64,000 nucleotides of DNA, taken from positions 61,148 to 125,147 of the forward strand of contig NZ_FZNR01000024.1 of NCBI RefSeq assembly GCF_900188005.1, read 5' to 3'. The DNA comes from Actinoplanes regularis (GTDB lineage: Bacteria > Actinomycetota > Actinomycetes > Mycobacteriales > Micromonosporaceae). The position numbers and the translations under genes are program-made. The notes below the pieces were generated by a model. It ran no database searches and was not told the DNA's origin. It was given only the letters and a program-made list of their open reading frames with translations. Positions 50,107 through 59,365 of the stretch are shown one piece after another. Numbering within the stretch: position 1 is the stretch's first letter; each line of letters begins with the position of its first letter.

Positions 50107-51242
50107 AGGTCCAACGGATCCTGCCCACGGAGGAGTCGGCCGAGCTGCTCGGCCTGGTCCGGGAGATCGCGGCGGGTGAGCTCGCGCCCCGTGTCGCCGA
50201 TTTCGAAGCGGCCCACGAGTTCCCCAGGGAGATCGTGCGCACCCTGGGCAAGGCCGGGCTGCTGAGCCTGCCCTACCCCGAGGAGTACGGCGGCGGCGGG
50301 CAGCCCTACGAGGTGTACCTCCAGGCGCTGGAGGAGATCGCGTACCACTGGTTCGCGGTGGCCGAGGCGGTCAATGTGCACAACCTCGCCTGTTTCGGCA
50401 CCGCCACCTACGGCACCCGGGCCCAGCGGGAGGAGCTTCTGCCCGACATGCTGGGCGGCGAACTGCTGGGCGCCTACTGCTTGTCCGAGGCGGAGGCCGG
50501 TTCCGATGTGGCCTCCCTCAGCACCCAGGTGGTGCGGGAAGAGGACGGCTACCGCATCACCGGCACCAAGTCCTGGGTGACGCACGCCGGTCACGCGGAC
50601 TTCTACAACGTGTTCGGCCGCACCGGAGGGCCGGGAGCCCGCGGGTTGTCCTGCCTGGTGGTCCCGGGAAGCGCGCCGGGCCTGGTGGTGCACGCGAAGG
50701 AACGGAAGCTGGGCGTCTGGTCCTCACCCACCGCCCAGGTCGGTTTCGAGGACGTCCGGGTTCCGGCGCAGCGGCTGATCGGGCGCGAGGGCAAGGGCTT
50801 CCTGATCGCGATGGGCGCACTGGACTGCGGCCGGCTCGGAATCGCGGCCTGCGCGGTGGGCATCGCCCAGGCCGCGGCCGACTATGCCGTGCGTTACGCG
50901 AAGGAGCGCCGTCAGTTCGGGCAGCGGGTCATCTCCTTCCAGGGCGTCGGTTTCATGCTTGCCGACATGGCCACGCAGATCGCCGCGGCTCGGGCACTGA
51001 CGTTGGCGGCCGCCCGGCTCAAGGACGCCGGCCGGCCGTACTCGCTGGAGGCGGCGAAGGCGAAGCTGTTCGCCACCGATATGGCGATGAAGGTGACCAC
51101 CGACGCGGTGCAGGTCCTCGGCGGCGCCGGCTATGTCGCCGACCACCCGGTGGAGCGCTGGATGCGTGAGGCCAAGCTGCTCCAGATTGTCGAAGGCACC
51201 AACCAGATCCAGCGCATGGTCATCTCGCAGGGCCTGGGCTGA
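50103..51242 (+). CDS. Acyl-CoA dehydrogenase-family flavoprotein
   Basis: 379 residues from ATG 50103. All ACAD parts are present: LPYPEEYGGGGQPY, LSEAEAGSDVASLST, the ERRQFGQRVISFQGVGFMLADMA helix, QVLGGAGYVADHPVERWMREAKLLQIVEGTNQIQRM with the candidate catalytic Glu in VEGT. In NRPS-like operons such enzymes oxidise amino-acyl or acyl groups on a carrier protein (as prolyl-PCP dehydrogenases do); the adjacent carrier protein is the likely partner. Confidence 0.93.
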   Translation: MKVQRILPTEESAELLGLVREIAAGELAPRVADFEAAHEFPREIVRTLGKAGLLSLPYPEEYGGGGQPYEVYLQALEEIAYHWFAVAEAVNVHNLACFGTATYGTRAQREELLPDMLGGELLGAYCLSEAEAGSDVASLSTQVVREEDGYRITGTKSWVTHAGHADFYNVFGRTGGPGARGLSCLVVPGSAPGLVVHAKERKLGVWSSPTAQVGFEDVRVPAQRLIGREGKGFLIAMGALDCGRLGIAACAVGIAQAAADYAVRYAKERRQFGQRVISFQGVGFMLADMATQIAAARALTLAAARLKDAGRPYSLEAAKAKLFATDMAMKVTTDAVQVLGGAGYVADHPVERWMREAKLLQIVEGTNQIQRMVISQGLG

Positions 51243-51312
51243 CCCGCGCGCTTACCGGGCGGGTTTGGCAGGCGTTCGTACAAGGCAACCGAAAGGACGG
51301 TTCGGAAACACG

Positions 51313-52689
51313 ATGACCACGATCGAGGAGCGGACGATCACACTGGACTCCGCGCGAGCCGGGACCGGCCCGGCGACCTGGGGGCAGCGGGCGATCTGGG
51401 GTGTCGTCACCCGCCTCGGCGACGACGCGCCCAGGTACAACTTGCGGCTCAACCTCCCCGTCACCCCACCCCGCCCCGCCTCCCGTGTGCTTGCGGACCT
51501 GACGGAGCTGCTCCGGATGCACGACAGCCTGCACACCCGGCTGCTGCCGGAGGGCGAGGACGGTCTGCGGCAGGTCGTCGACGGCACCGGCGAGCTTCCG
51601 GCGACCGTGCGGGTCTGCACGCCCGTGGAGGCGGAGGCGGTGGGCGAGGCGCTGATGGAGGAGCTGGCCGGACGTTCCTTCGACCACGCGCGGGAGTGGC
51701 CGTTCCGGGTCGGTCTGGTGGAGCACGAGGGAATGGTCCACCGGCTTGTGCTGGCCGCCTCGCACACCGCGATGGACCTGTGGGGTGAGGGCCGGATGCT
51801 TCGCGACCTGACCCTGATCGAGGCCGGGGAGTCAGCCGAGGCCCTGCTCCGGGCACGACCCGCCGTCCAGCCGTTGGACGCGGCGGCGCTGCAGGCCACG
51901 CCGCAGGGCCGGCGCCGGGACGAGGCCGCCCGGCGCTACTGGTGCGAGCGGCTGACCAGCGGCCCCCGCCGGATCTTCCTGAATCCCGCGGCACCGGACC
52001 TCGCGGTGACGCACCCGGGCCGGCTGTTCCCCAACGCGCTGCTGCGCTCGCCGGCCCTGGCCGTCGCCGTCGAGCGGGTGGCGGCGCGGCTGGGAGTGAG
52101 CGACGCCGCCGTGCTGCTGGGCGCGGCCTCCCACCAGCTGGCCAGGATCTCGGGCAGCAGCGACGTGCTGTTCCAGGTGGTGGTGAGCAACCGTTTCCAG
52201 CCGGCAGCCGCCGAGTCGGTCAGCACCATGGCCCAGGAGGCCGTGTTCCTGCTCCCGATGGCGGACAAGGACTTCGAGGACGCCGTCCTGCGGACCCGGT
52301 CCGTCGCGTTCGGCGCGTTCCGCCACGCCGGCTACGACAAGTGGGCACTGGACCGGCAGGTGGCACGGCTCGTCGAGCGCGGCGAGGCGGCCGACCACTC
52401 CTGCTGGTGGAACGACACCCGCGACCCGGGCGTCGGCCCGTTCGACACCGTCGAGCGGCCCCGGGCCGCGCTGGGGGAACTGCTCGTGCGGACGGAACTG
52501 AGCTGGCCCACCGACTTCCTGCCCAGGGCCAACGTCTCGGTGGCGATAGACGTGCTGACCGCCCCGGGAGCCCTGGAGCTCTCGATGACCGCCGACCCGG
52601 CTCTGCTCAGCCGCGAGGGCATGGAGCAACTCCTGCGCGGGGTCGAGCGGCTGGTCGTCGACGCGGCGATGGCGGTGAAGGACGCGTGA
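51313..52689 (+). CDS. Free-standing condensation-domain-like protein with altered active site
   Basis: 458 residues from ATG 51313. The fold of NRPS condensation/acyltransferase domains is recognisable: ATWGQRAIWGVV (C1), LTELLRMHDSLHTRL (C2), HRLVLAASHTAMDLWGEG (C3), then DEAARRYWCERL and SDVLFQVVVSNRFQP (C5-like). The C3 motif reads SHTAMDL instead of HHxxxDG: the second His and the Asp are kept, the first His and Gly are not. It may join the carrier-bound acyl group to an amine or act as a release enzyme. It follows the dehydrogenase after 70 bases. Confidence 0.82.
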   Translation: MTTIEERTITLDSARAGTGPATWGQRAIWGVVTRLGDDAPRYNLRLNLPVTPPRPASRVLADLTELLRMHDSLHTRLLPEGEDGLRQVVDGTGELPATVRVCTPVEAEAVGEALMEELAGRSFDHAREWPFRVGLVEHEGMVHRLVLAASHTAMDLWGEGRMLRDLTLIEAGESAEALLRARPAVQPLDAAALQATPQGRRRDEAARRYWCERLTSGPRRIFLNPAAPDLAVTHPGRLFPNALLRSPALAVAVERVAARLGVSDAAVLLGAASHQLARISGSSDVLFQVVVSNRFQPAAAESVSTMAQEAVFLLPMADKDFEDAVLRTRSVAFGAFRHAGYDKWALDRQVARLVERGEAADHSCWWNDTRDPGVGPFDTVERPRAALGELLVRTELSWPTDFLPRANVSVAIDVLTAPGALELSMTADPALLSREGMEQLLRGVERLVVDAAMAVKDA

Positions 52690-53741
52690 CCAAGCGGTAC
52701 GCGGGAGTCGCTTGGAGCGGCACCGGATACGAGGTCGAAATCCTCGACGACGCGGGACGACAGGTGGTCGAGCCGAGCAGTTGGGGCGCAGCCGAGGTCG
52801 CCCGGCTCATCACCTGGCTCCAGAAGCTGGGCGACGAACAGCCGGTGGCCGCGGTGTTCGACAGCACCAACGGCCTGCTCGACGGGCCGATGACGGCCGC
52901 CGGTCTCGAGGTCTACCGCGCCGACCCCTGGCGGCTGCCGCCCCGGCCGTCGTTCGGCTCCGTCACCGCCCGTCAGCTGGCGGAACAGGCGCGAGCCGCC
53001 GTCGGCTCGCTGGCCCGCGTCACCGCCGAGGGAGGCAGTCTGACCGGCCGCGCCGACGAGTACCACGACGGCGCGCGGCGCAGCGAACCGATGCTGGCGG
53101 AGCTGACGGCGGCCGGACGCTGCTTCGAGCACGGCCGCCGGGATATTCCGCAGGTCGCGTTGACCTTCGACGACGGTCCCGATCCGGTGTACACCCGCCG
53201 GATCCTGGAGATCCTGGACCGCTACGGCGTGCGGGGCACCTTCTTCTGCGTCGGCCACCATGTCGCCGCGTTGCCCGACGAGGTGCGCCGGATCGTCGCC
53301 GCCGGCCACGAGGTGGGCAACCACTCCTGGTCCCACCCCTTCCTGCCCGATCTGACGTCTGCTCAGCTGCACCAGCAGCTCGACCGGACGGCTGAGGCGG
53401 TGGCCCGGGTGACCGGCGCGGCACCGACCCGGTTCCGGCCGCCCTACGGTGCGCTGACCCCGGAGGTCCTGACCGTACTGGACGAGCACCCGAGCGCCCT
53501 GACGCTGTGGGACGTGGACTCCCGCGACTGGTCCAGGCCGGGGCCGGAACAGATCGCCGCGACCGTGCTGCAGTCCACCCGGCCGGGTTCCGTGGTGCTG
53601 ATGCACGAGGGCGCCGGCGATCGCAGCCAGACGGTCCAGGCTCTGCCCTCGATCATCGAGGGCCTGCTGGAACGGGGCCTGGAACTGGTGCCCGTGGGCG
53701 AGTTGCCCGCGCCGTCCGTCCCAGCCGCGATGGGCGGTTGA
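52686..53741 (+). CDS. Polysaccharide-deacetylase-like (NodB) protein with extra N-terminal domain
   Basis: 351 residues from GTG 52686, overlapping the previous stop (GTGA). Residues 155-345 are a NodB domain: VALTFDDGPDP with the metal Asp pair, GNHSWSHPF with His ligands, RFRPPYGA, LWDVDSRDWS and VLMHEG. The N-terminal 140 residues (RYAGVAWSGTGYEVEILDD... AAVFDSTNGLLDGPMTAAGLEVYRADPWRL) resemble by eye an RNase-H-like transposase N-domain with altered acidic residues. No signal peptide is visible, so it probably works inside the cell on a pathway intermediate, removing an acyl or formyl group. Confidence 0.82.
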   Translation: MTKRYAGVAWSGTGYEVEILDDAGRQVVEPSSWGAAEVARLITWLQKLGDEQPVAAVFDSTNGLLDGPMTAAGLEVYRADPWRLPPRPSFGSVTARQLAEQARAAVGSLARVTAEGGSLTGRADEYHDGARRSEPMLAELTAAGRCFEHGRRDIPQVALTFDDGPDPVYTRRILEILDRYGVRGTFFCVGHHVAALPDEVRRIVAAGHEVGNHSWSHPFLPDLTSAQLHQQLDRTAEAVARVTGAAPTRFRPPYGALTPEVLTVLDEHPSALTLWDVDSRDWSRPGPEQIAATVLQSTRPGSVVLMHEGAGDRSQTVQALPSIIEGLLERGLELVPVGELPAPSVPAAMGG

Positions 53742-53817
53742 CCGGCAGCCGCGGGTGAGGCAGCCGACCACGGATTCGATCGAAAATCCTGATCCAACGC
53801 TGGAGCAACGAGATTTC

Positions 53818-55101
53818 ATGAACAAGGAATTGGCGAACCGCGCCGCCGCGGCGACACCTTCGCAGGCCGGGGACGGGTTCACAGAGGCGCCCCCGAGCAC
53901 GGAACCGGCAATCTGGACCCGCAACTTCAGGTACTACTTCGTTGCCCGCAGCGCGGGCCTGCTCAGCTGGTCCATGCTGCCGATCGCGATCACCGCCGGC
54001 CTGCTCAAGTCCGGCTACGGGCTGGGTACCGCCGGGTACGCGATGGCCTTCCTGGTGGGGCCGTTCGCCGGATTGGTGCTGTTCGGCGGGGTGCTCTCCG
54101 ACCGTTTCACCGCGCGCCGGATGATGATCGCCGCAGATCTCGGCAACCTCGCCGCCCAGGTGCTTCTCGCCTTCCTCTTCTTCCACGGCATCGACGAGCT
54201 TTGGCACCTGTACGCACTGCTGGTCATCGCCGGTACCGCCAACGCGATGTTCCAGCCGGGTGCCTCCTCGACCGTCCCCCTGGTCGCCCGGGACGTGCAG
54301 GGCGCCAACGGGGTGTTGCGCACCTCCGAGGCGCTCACCTCGCTGGGCGGCCCGGCGTTGGCCGGTGTGCTGATCGGCGTCGCATCGACAGGCTGGGTGA
54401 TGGTCGTCTCCGCCGTTGCCTACGGGACCAGCGCGATATGCCTGTTCGCGCTCCGTCTTGGCGCGGTCCCCGCCCCACCCGCCGGGGAGAGCCTGTGGCG
54501 CAACCTGGTGGTCGGCTGGCACGAGTTCCGCTCGCGTAGCTGGCTCTGGGGCGTGATCGTGATCTGGATGTTCTTCGCCGTGCTCTCCTGGGGGCCACAG
54601 CTGTCCCTCTCCGCCGGAGTGATCGTGCCGGCCCACGGGGCCACCGCCTTCGGTCTGCTCAACACCGCCTTCGGCGCCGGCACCGTGATCGGCGGGTTGA
54701 CGGCGATCCGCTTCAAGCCGCGACGACCGCTCGCGGCCGGGGCGCTGGCGATGCTGGCCTATCCGCTCTACCCGTTGGGCATCGTGCTCGACTGGCCGGT
54801 CTGGCTGCTCGCTGGCGCCCAGGTCGCGGTCGGCATCGGCATCACCTTCTGGGGTGTCATGTGGGCCACCAGCGTGCAGACCCAGGTGCCGGGTGAGGTG
54901 CTCAACCGCGTTCACGCCTACGAGGTAGCGGGTTCCGTAGGCATGTTCCCGGTCGGCAGTGCGCTGGCCGGTCCGGCCGTCGCGGCATTCGGTACCGACC
55001 GAGTGCTGCAGGTCGGCATCGTGGTCGCTCTGCTCACAGCCGCCGCCCTGCTGGTCGCGCGCCCCATCCGCACCCTGGCTCGAGTCCCCGACCGCGCCTG
55101 A
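53818..55101 (+). CDS. MFS transporter, probable product exporter
   Basis: 427 residues from ATG 53818; an in-frame start at 53755 would give 448 but lacks support. Twelve helices are apparent, with the MFS loop LFGGVLSDRFTARRMMIAADL between helices 2 and 3 and a second copy around AIRFKPRRPLAAGAL. It is most like MFS_3 (enterobactin exporter-like) proteins. As the last gene of the operon before a terminator hairpin, it likely exports the pathway product and gives self-resistance. Confidence 0.9.
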   Translation: MNKELANRAAAATPSQAGDGFTEAPPSTEPAIWTRNFRYYFVARSAGLLSWSMLPIAITAGLLKSGYGLGTAGYAMAFLVGPFAGLVLFGGVLSDRFTARRMMIAADLGNLAAQVLLAFLFFHGIDELWHLYALLVIAGTANAMFQPGASSTVPLVARDVQGANGVLRTSEALTSLGGPALAGVLIGVASTGWVMVVSAVAYGTSAICLFALRLGAVPAPPAGESLWRNLVVGWHEFRSRSWLWGVIVIWMFFAVLSWGPQLSLSAGVIVPAHGATAFGLLNTAFGAGTVIGGLTAIRFKPRRPLAAGALAMLAYPLYPLGIVLDWPVWLLAGAQVAVGIGITFWGVMWATSVQTQVPGEVLNRVHAYEVAGSVGMFPVGSALAGPAVAAFGTDRVLQVGIVVALLTAAALLVARPIRTLARVPDRA

Positions 55102-55114
55102 GGGACACCGAGCG

Positions 55115-55140
55115 CGGCGCAGCCCGTCAGGGCTGCGCCG
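55115..55140 (+). terminator. Terminator of the NRPS-like operon
   Basis: CGGCGCAGCCC and GGGCTGCGCCG pair perfectly around a four-base loop, 14 bases after the MFS stop. Confidence 0.85.
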
Positions 55141-55281
55141 CCTCCGTCTGCTCAGCGGCCATCCACGAGGTCGGGCTCACCTACGGATACCGGCACGCCA
55201 CAGTCCATTGACACATCGAAGGTCATCAAATAAAGCTTGTTTCCGATAAGCGACTGACATCGATGTCATAGTGGAGGCCGC

Positions 55282-58128
55282 GTGTTCCGATCCCGCACCG
55301 TCGCCGCGCTCCTGGGGGTTGCCCTCACCGTTCCGATCGGCGCCGCCGCAGCTCAGGCGGCTCCGGCACCACTCGTCGACGACCCGGCCGCCTACGTCGA
55401 TCCGTTCATCGGCACGACGAACCTCGGCAACACCTATCCCGGCGCGGCCACCCCGTTCGGGATGCTCGCATGGAGCCCGCAGACCTCGCGCGGCAACCAG
55501 AGCTCCACCCCGGCGCCGGGCGGCTACCAGTACACCGCGACGAAGATCCGAGGCTTCAGCCTCACCCACCTCAGCGGTGTCGGCTGCTCCGGCGGCAACG
55601 GTGACATCCCGGTCATGCCGCACGTCGGCGACATCACCGGGTCCCCCACCGCGGACACCACCGACGCGATCTTCGCCAGCACCTTCGCGCACGCCAACGA
55701 GACCGCGAGGCCCGGTTACTACAAGGTCGGCCTGGACAGCGGCGCCGGCGCCGAACTGACCGTCACGCCGCGCACCGGGTTCGGCCGGTTCACGTTCCCC
55801 GCCGACAAGCCGGCCGGCCTGCTCTTTCGCACCTCGCTGTCGGAGACCGGCAGCGAGGCCGCGACCGTGCACCTCGACCCGGCCACCCGCACGGTTTCCG
55901 GCTCGGTCAGCGCCGGCAACTTCTGCGGACCACAGAGCACCGACAACAGCCACGCCTACTACACGCTGCACTTCGTCGCCGTGCTCGATCAGCCGTTCGC
56001 CTCTACCGGCACCTGGAAGGACGCCACGCTCACTCCGGACGGCACCGACGAGAGCGGCGGCAGCGGCTACAGCCCGGCCGGACGGCCGAACGCGGGTAAG
56101 GGCTCCGGCGGGTACGTGACATTCGCGCCGGGGACGACCGGTGTCGGCATGCGCGTCGCCGTCTCGTACGTGAGCCTGGACGGTGCCAAGGCGAACCTAG
56201 CGAAGGAGAGCGGCGAACGCGGTTTCGACCAGATCGCGGCCGCCGCCCGTGCGCGGTGGACGGACCGGCTCGAGAAGATCGCCATCGGCGGCGGCGCCGA
56301 GGCGCACCGCCGCACGTTCTACACCGCGCTGTACCACGCACAGCTCGAACCCACGCTGACCAGCGATGTCAACGGCCGGTACATGGGCGCCGACAACGTC
56401 GCCCATGCGCTGAGCGGCAAACAGCGGGCGCAGTACGGCACCTTCTCCGGCTGGGACGTCTACCGCGCCCAGGTGCAACTGTTGACGATGCTCGACCCGG
56501 CGATGGCCAGTGACTTCGCCCAGTCGCTCTACAACTACGCCGGCCAGCGCGACGGCGAATGGGACCGGTGGTTGTTGCAGCACGGCAAGACCTCGGTGAT
56601 GTCCGGTGATCCGTCGGCGGCGGCGATCGCGGCCATGCACGCGTTCGGTGCCCGGGACTTCGACGTCAAGGGCGCATTCCAGTCTCTCGTACGGGCGGCG
56701 ACCGTCCCCACCGCCAACGACTCCAGCGACACCGGCTGCAACGTCGAGTGCGTCGGCCAGCGCCCGGCTCTCGACAAGTACCTGGCGCTCGGCTACGTCC
56801 CGGCCGACGACTGCCACTGCTGGGGCGGCGCCGCCGAAACGTTGGAGGACGCGGCCGCCGACTACGGTCTGTCCCGGCTCGCCGGCGCGCTCGGCGACCG
56901 GACGAACCAGAGAAAGTTCCTGGACCGCTCGCACAACTGGCGCAACGTCTTCGACCCGGACGCCAAGGCGGACCCCGGACTGGAGCACAACGTCCGCGAG
57001 CAGATCGCGACGATCACGGCCAGCGCCGAGAACGCGCCCGGCGAGGGCAAGGCCCAGGCGTTCGACGGCGACAAGGGCACGAAGTGGCTCACGTTCGCCG
57101 CCACCGGCTGGATCCAGGCGCAGCTCAAGCAGCCGCAGACGGTCACGTCGTACGCGCTCACCTCGGCCAACGACGTGCCGGGCCGGGACCCGAAGGACTG
57201 GGAGCTACTGGGCAGCGACAACGGCAACGACTGGACCGTCGTCGACGCGCAGACCGGCCAGAGCTTCGCCCAGCGCGGCCAGACGCGCGAGTACCCGGTG
57301 GCGTCGCCGAAGGCGTACCTCCACTACCGCCTGAACGTCACCGCCAACGGCGGCCAGCCGATCGTGCAGCTGGGTGAGCTGGAACTGGCCGACCCGGCGG
57401 TGGCGACCCCGGCACCGCCCGACGGCCCGTTCGTCGGCTGGATGAGGGACCGGTACGCCGACGGCACCTGGGCGCCCGGTTTCAGCCCGTCCACCGGCAC
57501 CGGCTTCGTCGAGGGAAGCAGCGCCCAGTACACCTGGATGGTCTACTCCGACGTGACCGGTCTGGCGCAGGCGATGGGCGGCACCACGAAGGCGGCCGAG
57601 CGGCTGGACGCGTTCTTCCGCAAGGCCGACGGCACGTTCGACCTGAGCGCCAGGAGCAGCACGAGGTTCGACGTGACCAACGAGCCGGACATCCAGACGC
57701 CGTACCTCTACAACTACTTCGGGCAGGCGTACAAGACGCAGGAGACGGTCCGGGCGATCATCGACGGCCGTTGGGGCGACGGCACGGGCGGCATCCCCGG
57801 CAACGACGACGCCGGCACGATGAGCGCCTGGTACGTCTTCTCCGCCCTGGGCCTGTACCCGACCGTGCCGACCCGCGCCGAGCTGGCGCTGTCCACACCG
57901 CTGTTCCCCCACGCCGTGGTGCATCTGGCCGGCGGCCGGTCGCTGACCATCGACGCGCCGGGTGACGGGCTCTACGTCGACAACCTGCGCCTCGACGGCA
58001 AGCCCAGGACCAAGGCCTGGCTGCCGGCCACGGCCGTCCGCGACGGCGGGCACCTGGTGTACGCCCGATCCGCCTCCCCCAGCCTCACCTGGGGTTCCGG
58101 GCCCGGCGACGTACCTCCGCAGAACTGA
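55282..58128 (+). CDS. Secreted GH92 family alpha-mannosidase with inserted F5/8C-like domain
   Basis: 948 residues from GTG 55282, behind GTGGAGG. A signal peptide (FRSRTVAALLGVALTVPIGAAAAQA-AP) leads into the GH92 N-domain (YVDPFIGTTNLGNTYPGAATPFGML, FSLTHLSGVGC). The catalytic part has GTFSGWDVYRAQVQLL, CHCWGGAAETLEDAAADYGL, NEPDIQTPYLYNYFG and NDDAGTMSAWYVFSALGLYP. Between about residues 577 and 704 lies a galactose-binding-like F5/8C module (AFDGDKGTKWLTFAATGWIQAQLKQPQTV... HYRLNV) inserted into the catalytic barrel. GH92 enzymes are Ca-dependent exo-mannosidases acting on mannans or N-glycans. It stands alone. Confidence 0.94.
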   Translation: MFRSRTVAALLGVALTVPIGAAAAQAAPAPLVDDPAAYVDPFIGTTNLGNTYPGAATPFGMLAWSPQTSRGNQSSTPAPGGYQYTATKIRGFSLTHLSGVGCSGGNGDIPVMPHVGDITGSPTADTTDAIFASTFAHANETARPGYYKVGLDSGAGAELTVTPRTGFGRFTFPADKPAGLLFRTSLSETGSEAATVHLDPATRTVSGSVSAGNFCGPQSTDNSHAYYTLHFVAVLDQPFASTGTWKDATLTPDGTDESGGSGYSPAGRPNAGKGSGGYVTFAPGTTGVGMRVAVSYVSLDGAKANLAKESGERGFDQIAAAARARWTDRLEKIAIGGGAEAHRRTFYTALYHAQLEPTLTSDVNGRYMGADNVAHALSGKQRAQYGTFSGWDVYRAQVQLLTMLDPAMASDFAQSLYNYAGQRDGEWDRWLLQHGKTSVMSGDPSAAAIAAMHAFGARDFDVKGAFQSLVRAATVPTANDSSDTGCNVECVGQRPALDKYLALGYVPADDCHCWGGAAETLEDAAADYGLSRLAGALGDRTNQRKFLDRSHNWRNVFDPDAKADPGLEHNVREQIATITASAENAPGEGKAQAFDGDKGTKWLTFAATGWIQAQLKQPQTVTSYALTSANDVPGRDPKDWELLGSDNGNDWTVVDAQTGQSFAQRGQTREYPVASPKAYLHYRLNVTANGGQPIVQLGELELADPAVATPAPPDGPFVGWMRDRYADGTWAPGFSPSTGTGFVEGSSAQYTWMVYSDVTGLAQAMGGTTKAAERLDAFFRKADGTFDLSARSSTRFDVTNEPDIQTPYLYNYFGQAYKTQETVRAIIDGRWGDGTGGIPGNDDAGTMSAWYVFSALGLYPTVPTRAELALSTPLFPHAVVHLAGGRSLTIDAPGDGLYVDNLRLDGKPRTKAWLPATAVRDGGHLVYARSASPSLTWGSGPGDVPPQN

Positions 58129-58137
58129 CCCGCGAAC

Positions 58138-58161
58138 GGTGCGCGCCCCCGGGCGCGCACC
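58138..58161 (+). terminator. GH92 terminator
   Basis: GGTGCGCGCCC and GGGCGCGCACC form an 11-base perfect stem ten bases after the mannosidase stop. The following 255 bases hold no supported gene. Confidence 0.85.
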
Positions 58162-58416
58162 ACGCGGTCAGCAGTCCACCGCAGGAAACACCTCGCCGTT
58201 GATCACGGTGAGCCACCAGGCGTGCCGCGGTCTCGATCGACGTCGTCCGGTAGTGGCTGGGTGCCGATGACCTCGATCAACACGAGCATGACCGTAGCGG
58301 CGACGGAGACCGGGATCCGCACCTCGACGGCCCGCCGACGGTAAGTCGGCCCGACTCGCAGCAGATCCGTGCGCTCGCCGGGCAAGCCGGCCGTCGCGGT
58401 AAGGCGACCGGCGCGG

Positions 58417-59178
58417 TCAGTTGATCAGGGGAGGCATCGATTCTCTGCGGCTGAGCATCGCCATGTCGACCATGAAGCAGCCGACGCTTCCGGTAGCCGT
58501 CCGTCCGATCCAGACGGGATAGCCGCCATCACCCCAGCCGGTGCCGAAGGCGATGAGGTTGCCGCCCGACCCGGTGCCCGGTACCTCGATCGGCTCGTCG
58601 CGCGCCTTCAACTCGAACAAAGCCGGGTCACTGTCGACGAGCGGGGTCATCCTGGTGAGCGCGGCCCCGTCGAGAAGCGCCATCATCCCGGCGTCGACCC
58701 CCACGTTGTACGCCTCGCCCGGAGCGAGTGCTGTCAGATCCTGTCCGGGCCGCAGCGCCATCTCCCAGCTCTGAATGGGCAGTTGCTGGACGGTGAGCCG
58801 TGCGGCAGCGACCAAGCTGATATCTGGCCAGCTCACCACGGCCAGGGTCACCGGATAGGAACCGGCAGGCACTGTCACCGTGTAGGGCACGACGTTCAGG
58901 TTTTCCGCGTTCCAGAACCAGTTGGGGTCGGCCGCGATCAACCGACCGGTAGGCATGCGCAGCGTCCCGCCAGCCTTTGTCGTGGCGGTGACCCAGTCTC
59001 CGTTGTCGAGTTGGTGCCGGCTGCCGTCCCGGAAAAGACCAGCGGTCTGCTCCGGCAACGGGAAGCCGCGAGGGGCGACGTCCCGCTGCGGCGCGACGGC
59101 GGGGCGTTCACAACCGCCCAGACCGACCGCCCCAGCCGCCAGGGCAAGCCTGATGGCATTGCGCCGACTCCAGCCCAT
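58417..59178 (-). CDS. DUF4241-like lipoprotein with Tat-type signal
   Basis: 253 residues from ATG 59176-59178; a longer in-frame start exists but puts a stop-like linker before the signal. The N-terminus GWSRRNAIRLALAAGAVGLGGCE has a twin-arginine motif and lipobox. The C-terminal part (FGTGWGDGGYPVWIGRTATGSVGCFMVDM) matches the DUF4241 pattern WGDGxYPxWIGR. DUF4241 proteins are of unknown function, and most lack a signal; export here is unusual. Confidence 0.8.
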   Translation of the reverse strand: MGWSRRNAIRLALAAGAVGLGGCERPAVAPQRDVAPRGFPLPEQTAGLFRDGSRHQLDNGDWVTATTKAGGTLRMPTGRLIAADPNWFWNAENLNVVPYTVTVPAGSYPVTLAVVSWPDISLVAAARLTVQQLPIQSWEMALRPGQDLTALAPGEAYNVGVDAGMMALLDGAALTRMTPLVDSDPALFELKARDEPIEVPGTGSGGNLIAFGTGWGDGGYPVWIGRTATGSVGCFMVDMAMLSRRESMPPLIN

Positions 59179-59365
59179 CCGCCCACACCCCGTGATCTCG
59201 GCCAACCAGCCAGCAAAGGATACGGGCGCTCAAGATCGGGAAGAATCAGCAGGTCAGCATGCACTCGCCAGCCGGTCGGACGCCCGCTGGCGACACTACG
59301 AATGTTGATGCGCAACCGCTGACGTCCGACCGGGGGATGTGCTCGGCCACCGGTAGATTCCGCGC

